Of a DNA stretch of 64,000 nt, positions 46,820 to 54,705 are shown piece by piece. How positions within the stretch are numbered: position 1 is the first letter of the stretch; every line of letters starts with the position of its first letter. The notes beneath the pieces are model-generated. The model ran no database searches. It was not told where the DNA came from and worked only from the letters and a program-made list of their open reading frames with translations. The DNA is taken from positions 1 to 64,000 of the forward strand of contig JAJEAV010000050.1 in assembly GCA_022822625.1 (NCBI GenBank). The letters are read 5' to 3'. Both the position numbers and the translations under genes were made by a program. Source of the stretch: Gammaproteobacteria bacterium (GTDB taxonomy: Bacteria; Pseudomonadota; Gammaproteobacteria; Arenicellales; Poriferihabitantaceae).

Positions 46820-48238
46820 ATGTCGTCACAAATCGAGAATAACGCTGAACGTCGGATTATAAGGGAATCAATGACTAGGGCCCGATCAGCGATGCTGGCT
46901 ATAGCGGGCTATAGCCAGGAGCAGATCGATGAACTGGTCACCGCTGTAGCCTGGTCCCTGTACAAACCGGAAAACGCACGCAGAATAGCCGAACTTGCGG
47001 TTCAGGATACCGGAATTGGCAATGTTGAAGACAAGGTCATAAAAAACCAGAGGAAGACCTTCGGCACCTTGCGTGATTTGATGCGCGCAAAAACCGTGGG
47101 GATTATTGAGGATTCACCACACCGCGGACTGGTCAAATATGCCAAGCCGGTCGGGGTGGTGGCCGCCATTACGCCATCAACCAATCCTTCTGCAACACCC
47201 GTGAATAAGTCCATGATGGCATTAAAGGGGGGCAATGCGATTGTATTGGCCCCCTCTCCGGCAGGCTGGAAAACCACTTCGGAGACAGCTGACCTGATGC
47301 GTAACGCAATTGCAAGAATTGACGCCCCCAGAGATCTTGTGCAAGTCCTGCCCGCACCAGTCTCCAGAAACATGACCAGAATGCTGCTTGAAGCTGCCGA
47401 CCTGATCGTGGCTACAGGCTCCCAGACAAATGTGCAAAGCGCCTATACCAGTGGCACTCCCGCAATTGGTGTTGGGTCGGGCAATGTGCCGGTGATTATT
47501 GACGAGACCGCGAACCTGGAAGAAGCAGTCTCCAGGATAAAGGCCTCGAAGACCTTTGACAACGCAACCTCCTGCTCATCCGAGAATTCGCTGGTTGTTC
47601 TTGATGACATCTATGATTCAGCAATGAATGTTCTGGTTGAGGCCGGAGCGTATCGGGTACCACCGGATCGGCAGCCAGCAGTCCAGCAAGAACTCTGGAA
47701 AGATGGAAAACTGTCGCGCGACTTGATTGCGCGAGATGCAGACGTATTCGCCCGCGGCCTGAATCTCGGCGAAGAGGCGGAGCACTCGAAGTTCTTCCTG
47801 GTCGAGCAGGAGTCGTTTAATCCAGACTCGCCGTTTGCCGGTGAAAAGTTGTCCCTACTGCTAACCGTGTACAAGGCCAGTGACTTTGATCATGCCATAC
47901 AACTGGTCAAGAACATATTGCTGGTCAACGGCCGCGGTCACTCGTGCGGGATCCATACATCCAGCCATGAACGAGCTGCCCGACTGGCCGAGGAAGTGGA
48001 TGTGGTTCGAGTGCTGGTGAATCAGGCACATGCATTTGGCAACGGGGGAAGCTTCGACAATGCCATGCCGTTCACCCTGTCTATGGGTTGCGGTACCTGG
48101 GGCGGTAACAGCATCAGTGAAAACCTGAATTACCGCCACTTCATCAATATCACCCACCTGGTCACCACCATCGACGAGGACCGGCCCGAAGAGAAGGATC
48201 TGTTTGGAGCGTATCTGGAAAAATATGGGGAAAACTGA
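46820..48238 (+). CDS. sauS: Acylating aldehyde dehydrogenase, SauS-like (sulfoacetaldehyde dehydrogenase)
   Basis: A 472-residue aldehyde dehydrogenase-superfamily protein. The acylating type is indicated by VGVVAAITPSTNPSATPVNK, the NAD region VIVATGSQTNVQSAY-like block (LIVATGSQTNV), the catalytic Cys in FDNATSCSSENSLVVLD, and GHSCGIHTSS near the C-terminus. These are seen in CoA-dependent enzymes such as SauS and the AdhE N-terminal domain. SauS interconverts sulfoacetyl-CoA and sulfoacetaldehyde. The adjacent acyl-CoA ligase makes the sulfoacetate pathway the best reading, but another acyl-CoA/aldehyde pair is possible. The next gene overlaps its 3' end. Confidence 0.75.
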   Translation: MSSQIENNAERRIIRESMTRARSAMLAIAGYSQEQIDELVTAVAWSLYKPENARRIAELAVQDTGIGNVEDKVIKNQRKTFGTLRDLMRAKTVGIIEDSPHRGLVKYAKPVGVVAAITPSTNPSATPVNKSMMALKGGNAIVLAPSPAGWKTTSETADLMRNAIARIDAPRDLVQVLPAPVSRNMTRMLLEAADLIVATGSQTNVQSAYTSGTPAIGVGSGNVPVIIDETANLEEAVSRIKASKTFDNATSCSSENSLVVLDDIYDSAMNVLVEAGAYRVPPDRQPAVQQELWKDGKLSRDLIARDADVFARGLNLGEEAEHSKFFLVEQESFNPDSPFAGEKLSLLLTVYKASDFDHAIQLVKNILLVNGRGHSCGIHTSSHERAARLAEEVDVVRVLVNQAHAFGNGGSFDNAMPFTLSMGCGTWGGNSISENLNYRHFINITHLVTTIDEDRPEEKDLFGAYLEKYGEN

Positions 48239-49772
48239 CGTCCTGATCAAGATGCCTACTGTTTCCTCAATCATCAGCCAGCATGCTGCAGAGCAGCCTG
48301 AAAAGGCCTTCCTGATCCAGCCGGAGACGAATCAGTCAATCTGTTTTGCTGACTTGAAGCGAAATGTTGATGATATTTCACGCCACCTTGACGACATGGG
48401 GGTTTGCCAAGGCTCCAAAGTGGCTTTTATGCTGGACAATGGAATCTGGTCTGCCCAGCTCTTGCTTGGAATTATGGCCAGCAGCCGTGTTGTCGTACCG
48501 TTGAATGTGGTTGCTGGACAGAAGCATCTTGAATATGTGCTTGAGCATTCAGACGCTGAGGTTGTTTTTGTTGAAGCATGCCACATGCAGTTGCTTGAGA
48601 CACTGATATCCGATACCAACTGCACTGCAGGCACTGTAATGGTGGATCCTGTCAGCGGCCCCATGTGGCCGAACCTCTCCGCCAGTGCAACCCCGGCTCA
48701 CTCACCCAGCGAGGATGATTCCGCCCTGTTGTTGTATACATCGGGTTCTACCGGACTGCCCAAAGGTGCATTGCTGTCACATCGTGCCATCGTCAGCGGC
48801 GGCACCAATGTAGTCAGCGGGCATCAGCTTACAGAAGGCGATCGGGCACTTTGTGTGTTGCCTATCTATCATATCAACGGGGCCATGGTGACAATTGCTG
48901 CTCCGTTGGTCAGCGGCGGCAGCGTAGTCATCCCAAAACGATTCAGCGCCAGTACTTTCTGGAAACGGATCGCAGAGTATCAATGCTCATGGTCGAGTCT
49001 GGTCCCTACGATAATCAAATACCTGCTTGACCGATCCGCAGATGAAGAATTCACGTTTGGTGATGATGCAAGGCTTGAATGCTTTCGATTTGCCCGTTCC
49101 GCATCGGCTCCCTTGCCGGTGGTTGTCATGCGCGAGTGGGAGAGTACGTTTCATGTGCCGATGATTGAGACCCTGGGTTTAACCGAGACTGCCGGAACGG
49201 TGGCCTCCAACCCCATGCCCCCGGCACCGCGCAAGCCGGGCTCCGTGGGCATTGCATATGGCAATGACATAAGAATTTTTGACGAGTCCGGCAAGCAGTG
49301 TTTGCAGGGAACACGCGGCGAAATGGTCATACGGGGAAACAATATCCTGGACTGTTACTACAAGAACCCTGATGCAACATCGGCAGGATTTTTTGGCAAC
49401 TGGTTCAGAACCGGGGACATCGCTTATGAGGATGAGGATGGCTATCTGTTCATTACCGGACGCATCAAGGAATTAATCATACGGGGAGGAGAAAATATCG
49501 CGCCCCGAGAAATCGATGATGTGCTGTACAGGCATCAGTCTATTCTGGAGGCGGCGGCGTTTGGGGTGCCTGATGAAAACTACGGTCAGGAGGTGGCAGC
49601 ATGCGTGGTGGTGCGTGATGGTCACTCCTGCAGCGAAGACGAACTCCGGGGTTTTTGTGAACAGTCGGTGGGTGCAGTCAAGGCTCCGAAGAGAATCTAC
49701 TTCATGGACGAGTTGCCCAAGGGGGCTTCTGGCAAGATTTTCCGGTTGCGTCTGGCCGATCTGGTTTCCTAG
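48225..49772 (+). CDS. sauT: AMP-dependent acyl-CoA ligase, SauT-like (sulfoacetate-CoA ligase)
   Basis: A 515-residue ANL-superfamily ligase that would activate a carboxylate with ATP and CoA. The P-loop motif LLLYTSGSTGLPKGALLSH, LGLTETAGTVASNP, the hinge FRTGDIAYEDEDGYLFITGR-type block followed by KELIIRGGENIAPREID, and the catalytic Lys in PKGASGKIFR are all present. ATG 48225 is chosen (GGA six bases upstream), giving a 14-base overlap with the SauS-like gene; ATG 48252 is an alternative. Pairing with an acylating dehydrogenase suggests the route sulfoacetate to sulfoacetyl-CoA to sulfoacetaldehyde. Xsc, the next enzyme, is not in the window. Confidence 0.75.
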   Translation: MGKTDVLIKMPTVSSIISQHAAEQPEKAFLIQPETNQSICFADLKRNVDDISRHLDDMGVCQGSKVAFMLDNGIWSAQLLLGIMASSRVVVPLNVVAGQKHLEYVLEHSDAEVVFVEACHMQLLETLISDTNCTAGTVMVDPVSGPMWPNLSASATPAHSPSEDDSALLLYTSGSTGLPKGALLSHRAIVSGGTNVVSGHQLTEGDRALCVLPIYHINGAMVTIAAPLVSGGSVVIPKRFSASTFWKRIAEYQCSWSSLVPTIIKYLLDRSADEEFTFGDDARLECFRFARSASAPLPVVVMREWESTFHVPMIETLGLTETAGTVASNPMPPAPRKPGSVGIAYGNDIRIFDESGKQCLQGTRGEMVIRGNNILDCYYKNPDATSAGFFGNWFRTGDIAYEDEDGYLFITGRIKELIIRGGENIAPREIDDVLYRHQSILEAAAFGVPDENYGQEVAACVVVRDGHSCSEDELRGFCEQSVGAVKAPKRIYFMDELPKGASGKIFRLRLADLVS

Positions 49773-49775
49773 ATG

Positions 49776-49810
49776 GTGTCTGCCGGAAACCCCTGTTTTT
49801 CGGCAGACAC
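49776..49810 (+). terminator. Strong hairpin after the SauT-like gene
   Basis: GTGTCTGCCG (49776-49785) and CGGCAGACAC (49801-49810) form a perfect 10-bp stem, extended inside the loop by AAAC/GTTT. It begins three bases after the stop codon. A trailing T tract is weak, so it may act as a factor-assisted terminator or as an mRNA 3' stabiliser. Confidence 0.6.
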
Positions 49811-50086
49811 GAAATAGAGGTGCCAACCCGTTTGTCCCATATGTGAAGCGGGAATTGGCATTGCATTGTCCAACAGTCCCTCGTATCATTCCGGCAAGGC
49901 GTGATTACAGATCATCATTTCGCAATCCCGCCCCCGCATTCCGATATGGTTCTTGCCCAGTTATCGGAAATCGGGAGGGATTTTATGCTTTCCTGGTTGA
50001 ACTGGGATGAGTGAAAACAAGCCAACTGATTGATGCGATCTGCCTGGCAGCACCGTGGACCGTCTTGAGTAAAGAACAACATAAAC
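49811..50086. other. Non-coding stretch before mlaA
   Basis: Together with the hairpin, this makes a gap of about 314 bases without a supported gene; it presumably carries the mlaA promoter. Nothing else is recognisable. Confidence 0.35.
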
Positions 50087-50881
50087 ATGCATGCTTTCAG
50101 GATGATTAACCGAAATCCACAATACTCGCCTCCCCGCCTTCTATTGTTGTTTCGGGTTTTCCTGTTTTCCCTGTTGACACTGGGGCTGGTGGGATGCGCC
50201 AGTAACGGAACTCAGAATTCAGGCAGGGACCCGCTGGGGCCATATAACCGCTTTATGCATGATTTCAACATGGCTGGCGACCGCATTCTGATCAAGCCGC
50301 TCGCGCAAGCATATGACCAGGTATTGCCGGGGCCGGTCAAGACCGGGGTCGGGAATTTCTACAACAACCTCCGCGAACCCGCAACCATCACCAACGATCT
50401 TTTGCAGGGGAAGCTGACCATGGCGGCCGAGGATACATTAAGATTCCTGATCAATACGACCTTTGGCATGCTGGGCTTCATCGATATCGCCAGTTATCTG
50501 GGCCTGCCAAGGCATGTTGAGGATTTTGGCCAGACTCTTGCGGTCTGGGGTATCCCGTCAGGACCTTATCTTGTGCTGCCCTTACTGGGGCCGAGCACCA
50601 TTCGCGATTCGTTTGGAGTTGCAGTACATTCAATATATACCGATCCCATGAACGAGCTCGAATCACCCGAAAGTGAGTATTCGTCCGTGCTTCGCCTGCT
50701 TTCGGTTCGAGCTGAATTTCTGCCGGCAGACAAGGTACTCGAGGCGCAACCCGATCAGTACCTGTTTACTCGCGAGGCCTGGCTGCAACGACGAAACCAA
50801 ATGATTCATGATCACGAAAGAAAGCCGGACGAATCCCGAAAGGTCGAAGAAGAACTGATAGACGATCTGCTGGAAGAATAG
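50087..50881 (+). CDS. mlaA: Outer-membrane lipid-asymmetry lipoprotein MlaA (VacJ)
   Basis: A 264-residue lipoprotein with a lipobox LGLVGC (lipidated Cys near residue 37). It has the MlaA/VacJ blocks DPLGPYNRFMHDFN, FYNNLREPATITNDLLQGK, RFLINTTFGMLGFIDIAS and GPYLVLPLLGPSTIRDSFG. It removes misplaced phospholipids from the outer leaflet of the outer membrane and passes them to the MlaC-MlaFEDB path, whose genes are not in this window. ATG 50087 is used; ATG 50102 is possible. The C-terminus is a charged tail. Confidence 0.92.
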   Translation: MHAFRMINRNPQYSPPRLLLLFRVFLFSLLTLGLVGCASNGTQNSGRDPLGPYNRFMHDFNMAGDRILIKPLAQAYDQVLPGPVKTGVGNFYNNLREPATITNDLLQGKLTMAAEDTLRFLINTTFGMLGFIDIASYLGLPRHVEDFGQTLAVWGIPSGPYLVLPLLGPSTIRDSFGVAVHSIYTDPMNELESPESEYSSVLRLLSVRAEFLPADKVLEAQPDQYLFTREAWLQRRNQMIHDHERKPDESRKVEEELIDDLLEE

Positions 50882-50996
50882 AAGGATGGCCAGTACATGC
50901 CTGCATGCGGTCTGGACAGCAACGCCCGTGTTGCCCCGGACGTATGATCATAAAACGATGGCGGCGCAGCCGTCTACGCCGTGATGGTGGGCCGCT

Positions 50997-51812
50997 ATGG
51001 CTATCTATGCAATCGGTGATATTCAAGGGTGTGTGATGCCTCTGGAGCAGCTTCTCGAGCGTATTGGATTCGACCCTTCCGGCGACCAGCTCTGGCTGAC
51101 TGGCGACCTGATCAATCGCGGCCCGAATTCGCTGGCGACATTGCAGCTCCTGCGAAGTTTCGGGGATAGCGTGGTAACGGTTATAGGCAACCATGACATG
51201 CATTTTCTTGCAGTTGCGAACGGTGTACGGCGTTTGGGAAGAAATGACACCCTGACCACGCTCCTCAAGTCTCCGGATCTGGCGGATATTGTAGACTGGA
51301 TGCGAACACGCCCGTTCATGCATTGTGATGAGTCCATCAGGACCATTATGGTGCATGCCGGCATCTATCCGGGATGGAGTCGCAAACAGGCACAGGCCCG
51401 GGCATCGGAAGTTGAATCAGCCCTGCAGGGAGACGACTACATCGATTACATCAGAAGCATGTATGGCAATCGACCTTCCAAGTGGAGTTCTGACTTGAAT
51501 CCTAAGGAACGCTTCCGGTTCATAGTCAATACCTTCACCCGCATGCGGTATTGCGACCGAAAGGGCAATCTCTCTCTTGTACGAAAAGGGCCGCCGGGCA
51601 CACAGCCCAAACGTTATCGCCCCTGGTTTGAACATGACGGTGTCAAGTGCAGGAGCTGGAGAATAGTGTTTGGGCACTGGGCATCACTGGGATGCCATCA
51701 GTATGGGCGATTTATCAGCCTGGACAGTGGATGTGTATGGGGAGGAAAACTGACCGCAGCACGGCTTGATGAGCGGTTCTATGTTCCGATGTGGCATATT
51801 GGCTGCTCTTGA
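50997..51812 (+). CDS. apaH: Symmetrical bis(5'-nucleosyl)-tetraphosphatase
   Basis: A 271-residue metallophosphatase that cleaves Ap4A to two ADP and can decap Np4-capped RNA. Phosphoesterase motifs are in order: IGDIQGC, TGDLINRGPNS, IGNHDMHFL and VHAGIYPGW, with the later GHWASLG. Length matches ApaH. It follows mlaA by about 115 bases. The usual apaG-ksgA neighbours are not present. Confidence 0.93.
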   Translation: MAIYAIGDIQGCVMPLEQLLERIGFDPSGDQLWLTGDLINRGPNSLATLQLLRSFGDSVVTVIGNHDMHFLAVANGVRRLGRNDTLTTLLKSPDLADIVDWMRTRPFMHCDESIRTIMVHAGIYPGWSRKQAQARASEVESALQGDDYIDYIRSMYGNRPSKWSSDLNPKERFRFIVNTFTRMRYCDRKGNLSLVRKGPPGTQPKRYRPWFEHDGVKCRSWRIVFGHWASLGCHQYGRFISLDSGCVWGGKLTAARLDERFYVPMWHIGCS

Positions 51813-51885
51813 GCGAAGGGTCCTGGCGATATCAATCCCGTTCGAAACAATCGACAATCATGTGACGTGTATTAGCTGAATAGCC

Positions 51886-53175
51886 ATGAATAACCAGATC
51901 AACGACCTGCTCGGATTTCTTGCTGACTCACCAACCCCCTTTCATGCAGTGAAGAACATTTCACGGCGACTGGAGGGGGCCGGTTTTGAGCGACTGGAGG
52001 AAGCGAAGGCATGGAAGATTGAACAGCCGGGCAATTATTATGTAACTCGAAATGACTCGTCTCTGATTGCCATGCGGCTCGACCAGGTCAGCGGTGATGC
52101 CGGTTTTCGGATGGTCGGGGCGCATACGGATAGTCCATGTCTCAAGGTCAAGCCCCATGCCACCCAGTGTCGTAATGGTTGTGTCATGCTGGCGGTTGAG
52201 GTCTACGGAGGGGCACTTCTGAACCCCTGGTTTGACCGCGACCTTGGTCTGGCTGGTCGAATCAATATCAAGACCTCAGCCGGAGCCATGACATCCAGGC
52301 TGTTGCGAACCGGTCGCCCGGTTGCGTTTATTCCCTCTCTGGCAATCCACCTTGATCGTAGTGCAAACGAAGGACGAAGCATTGATCGACAGAATCATCT
52401 GCCGGCAGTGCTGATGAGAACGGATGAGGACCAGCATGATTTTGGGGGCTTGCTGAAGATGTGGTTGATCGAGGAGGAACCTGGACTGGATATTGACAGT
52501 ATTCTGTCCTTTGAGTTGTCTCTGTATGATTGTCAGCAACCTGCGCTGGTCGGCCTTCATGATGAATTCATTGCTTCGGCAAGACTGGACAACCTGCTGA
52601 GCTGTCATGCTGCGACAGAGGCCCTGATTTCCTCAACGAGTCATGCCAACAGAATGGTTGTCCTGAATGACCATGAAGAGGTTGGCAGTGCCTCAACGAG
52701 CGGTGCGGCCGGCCCGTTTCTGGAATCGGTGTTATCGAGGCTTTGCAATGACCACGAAACTCTCGGGCGCTCGCTTGAACATTCGATGCTGATCTCCGCG
52801 GACAATGCGCATGCTGTTCACCCAAATTATGCGGACCGGCATGAACCGGATCATCGTCCACTGATGAATGCCGGACCGGTAATCAAGATCAACCACAATC
52901 AAAACTATGCCACCAACAGTGAGGGCGAGGCGTTGTTTCGGGTCGTTTGCGAGGCAAACGGCATTGATTATCAATCCTTCGTGATGCGTAGCGATCTTGG
53001 ATGTGGTTCAACCATAGGCCCGATCACGGCAACCCGGATCGGGGTCAGGACGGTTGATATCGGGGTTGCCCAGCTGGGCATGCACTCGATTCGGGAGCTG
53101 GCCGGAGTCCGGGATCAGGTCGATCTGGCTCATGTACTTCGGGGGTTCTTCAACTATCCGGACTGGCCTTTTTGA
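51886..53175 (+). CDS. M18-family aspartyl aminopeptidase-like metallopeptidase
   Basis: A 429-residue M18 enzyme, which removes N-terminal acidic residues from peptides using two zinc ions. Metal and catalytic motifs are visible: GAHTDSPCLKVKP (His and following Asp), the Asp in SARLDNLLS, LNDHEEVGSAS, SADNAHAVHP and the final His in GMHSIRELAG. Length agrees with ApeB/DNPEP. It ends 98 bases from the convergent gluQRS. Confidence 0.9.
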   Translation: MNNQINDLLGFLADSPTPFHAVKNISRRLEGAGFERLEEAKAWKIEQPGNYYVTRNDSSLIAMRLDQVSGDAGFRMVGAHTDSPCLKVKPHATQCRNGCVMLAVEVYGGALLNPWFDRDLGLAGRINIKTSAGAMTSRLLRTGRPVAFIPSLAIHLDRSANEGRSIDRQNHLPAVLMRTDEDQHDFGGLLKMWLIEEEPGLDIDSILSFELSLYDCQQPALVGLHDEFIASARLDNLLSCHAATEALISSTSHANRMVVLNDHEEVGSASTSGAAGPFLESVLSRLCNDHETLGRSLEHSMLISADNAHAVHPNYADRHEPDHRPLMNAGPVIKINHNQNYATNSEGEALFRVVCEANGIDYQSFVMRSDLGCGSTIGPITATRIGVRTVDIGVAQLGMHSIRELAGVRDQVDLAHVLRGFFNYPDWPF

Positions 53176-53182
53176 TTGCGGA

Positions 53183-53242
53183 AAACACGGCAGGCCCGAT
53201 GGAGCAGGATGGTCCTGTCAGACCATCTGTCCAACCGTGTTT
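53183..53242 (+). terminator. Nested hairpin between convergent M18 peptidase and gluQRS genes
   Basis: Three nested stems: AAACACGG/CCGTGTTT (53183-53190 with 53235-53242), GATGG/CCATC (53198-53202 with 53223-53227) and CAGGA/TCCTG (53205-53209 with 53213-53217). It starts seven bases after the M18 stop. Position between convergent genes suggests a bidirectional terminator, although there is no good T tract. Confidence 0.45.
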
Positions 53243-53272
53243 CAGGCAGGGTCAAATGGTGGCCACTGATTT

Positions 53273-54229
53273 TTATGCTGCACTCATGCTGAACAGCAAA
53301 TCTTCCATGCTCAGACATTCAAGCAGTTCCTGACAGCTTATAGGACGCGCTGTTTCCATGAGTCCACAGCTTGCCGCCAGTTCACCGATCAGTAGTTCGG
53401 GCGTCCGGTTCCGGGATTTCCATGTTTCGAGAGAGTCCGAGCCATCCCGTTTTGCCATCCGCCCACCGAGGGAATCACGCATCAGCGGGGCATGCAAAAA
53501 ACGTGGGCGAGGGAATCCAAGTGCATCGAACAGGGCGAGTTGACGCGGCATCGAGTCGCTGAGGTCTGAACCTCTTACTATGTCGGAGATGCCCATCAAC
53601 CCATCATCGGCCACTGTGGCAAACTGATAGGCATACAGGCCATCCTTGCGCCTGATAACGAAATCACCAACGGTGTTGTCGAGTTCGACTGTTGTGGCTT
53701 CCGATAGTTCGGCTTGAGATGTGATTGTGATGTTTCGGGTCAGAAAACGCCATGAAACCGGCTTTCTATTTGCGGGAACCTGTCGTGACAACTCTTTCGA
53801 GGGCCGGCAGGTTCCGGGATAGACGGGCTCGACCTGACCTGCATGGGGGGCGCTTTGGGCGAGTTGAACATCTTTTCTCGAGCAGATGCAGGGAAAGATG
53901 AGGTGGGAGGCTTTGAGCTGATCAAAGAATCTCTCATAGTGATCAAGTCGCTCACTTTGCAGGTATGGCCCATTGGCACCTCCGATATCCGGCCCTTCAT
54001 CCCAGTCAAGTCCCAACCAGGAAAGATCGGCAATAATTTCCTCGATAGAGCCGGACTTGTTTCGGGGGGTATCGAGATCGTCTATGCGCAGAATGAACCG
54101 GCCCTGCGAGAGCCGCGCATGTAGCCATGCCAGCAGTGCTGTTCTGAGATTGCCGAGATGCATGCGACCGGTTGGACTTGGAGCATACCGTCCTCGGTAG
54201 GTCGAGTCTGCATCTGGCCCATGAATCAT
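53273..54229 (-). CDS. gluQ: Glutamyl-queuosine tRNA(Asp) synthetase
   Basis: A 318-residue truncated GluRS paralogue that attaches glutamate to queuosine in tRNA(Asp). The class I signature is YAPSPTGRMHLGN, the KMSKS-like loop is AKRDGSDSLETW, and the Cys cluster (CICSRKDV with a later CRPS and Tyr) forms the zinc site typical of GluQRS. It lacks the C-terminal anticodon-binding domain of full GluRS, as expected. It appears monocistronic; dksA, its frequent partner, is absent. Confidence 0.92.
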   Translation of the reverse strand: MIHGPDADSTYRGRYAPSPTGRMHLGNLRTALLAWLHARLSQGRFILRIDDLDTPRNKSGSIEEIIADLSWLGLDWDEGPDIGGANGPYLQSERLDHYERFFDQLKASHLIFPCICSRKDVQLAQSAPHAGQVEPVYPGTCRPSKELSRQVPANRKPVSWRFLTRNITITSQAELSEATTVELDNTVGDFVIRRKDGLYAYQFATVADDGLMGISDIVRGSDLSDSMPRQLALFDALGFPRPRFLHAPLMRDSLGGRMAKRDGSDSLETWKSRNRTPELLIGELAASCGLMETARPISCQELLECLSMEDLLFSMSAA

Positions 54230-54280
54230 GTCAATTGTTCAACAGGGGGAGGTTCATGCCAGGGAGAGCAGTCGACCCGG

Positions 54281-54637
54281 TCAACGGGGCTGAAGAATCT
54301 CCAGAACAATACGGTCTGCCGCACCTGAACCCGGGAGTACATTGAGGTGATTCCCCGGCACACCGAATGCGGTCAGCCATTCGGCGACGGATTCGCCCCA
54401 AAGGCGACCCTCTGCTCCTCCCGGGAAACGTATTTCGATGATGTGCCCCCGGGATTCGTCAAAGTTTCCGAGTATTTCCCGAATTTGGGTGAGTTCCAGC
54501 ATGTTGACACTGGTCTGGATTTCAGGCCATTCATTGAAAAGAATCACTGCCTGGCTTTCTTCGAACGCAGACGCGCGATCGATAGCGATAACCAAAAGGC
54601 ATAGGACGAAGATCAATCCCAGCCGCAGCGCGTTCAT
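54281..54637 (-). CDS. Small exported protein of unknown function
   Basis: From ATG 54637 the product is 118 residues with a signal peptide or anchor (LGLIFVLCLLVIAIDRASA) and a mature domain containing IIEIRFPGGAEGRLWGESVAEWLTAFGVPGNH-type sequence that faintly resembles OmpA-like peptidoglycan-binding folds. I do not recognise a family. The open frame extends to ATG 54700, but the signal peptide favours a later start (54637 or 54664). It lies between gluQRS and the Gabija pair, same strand. Confidence 0.6.
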   Translation of the reverse strand: MNALRLGLIFVLCLLVIAIDRASAFEESQAVILFNEWPEIQTSVNMLELTQIREILGNFDESRGHIIEIRFPGGAEGRLWGESVAEWLTAFGVPGNHLNVLPGSGAADRIVLEILQPR

Positions 54638-54705
54638 TTGGGCACTACCAGGATCGGTTGACATAATTTGCGGTGGTTCGATGAATTGCATCAATAACAC
54701 AATGG

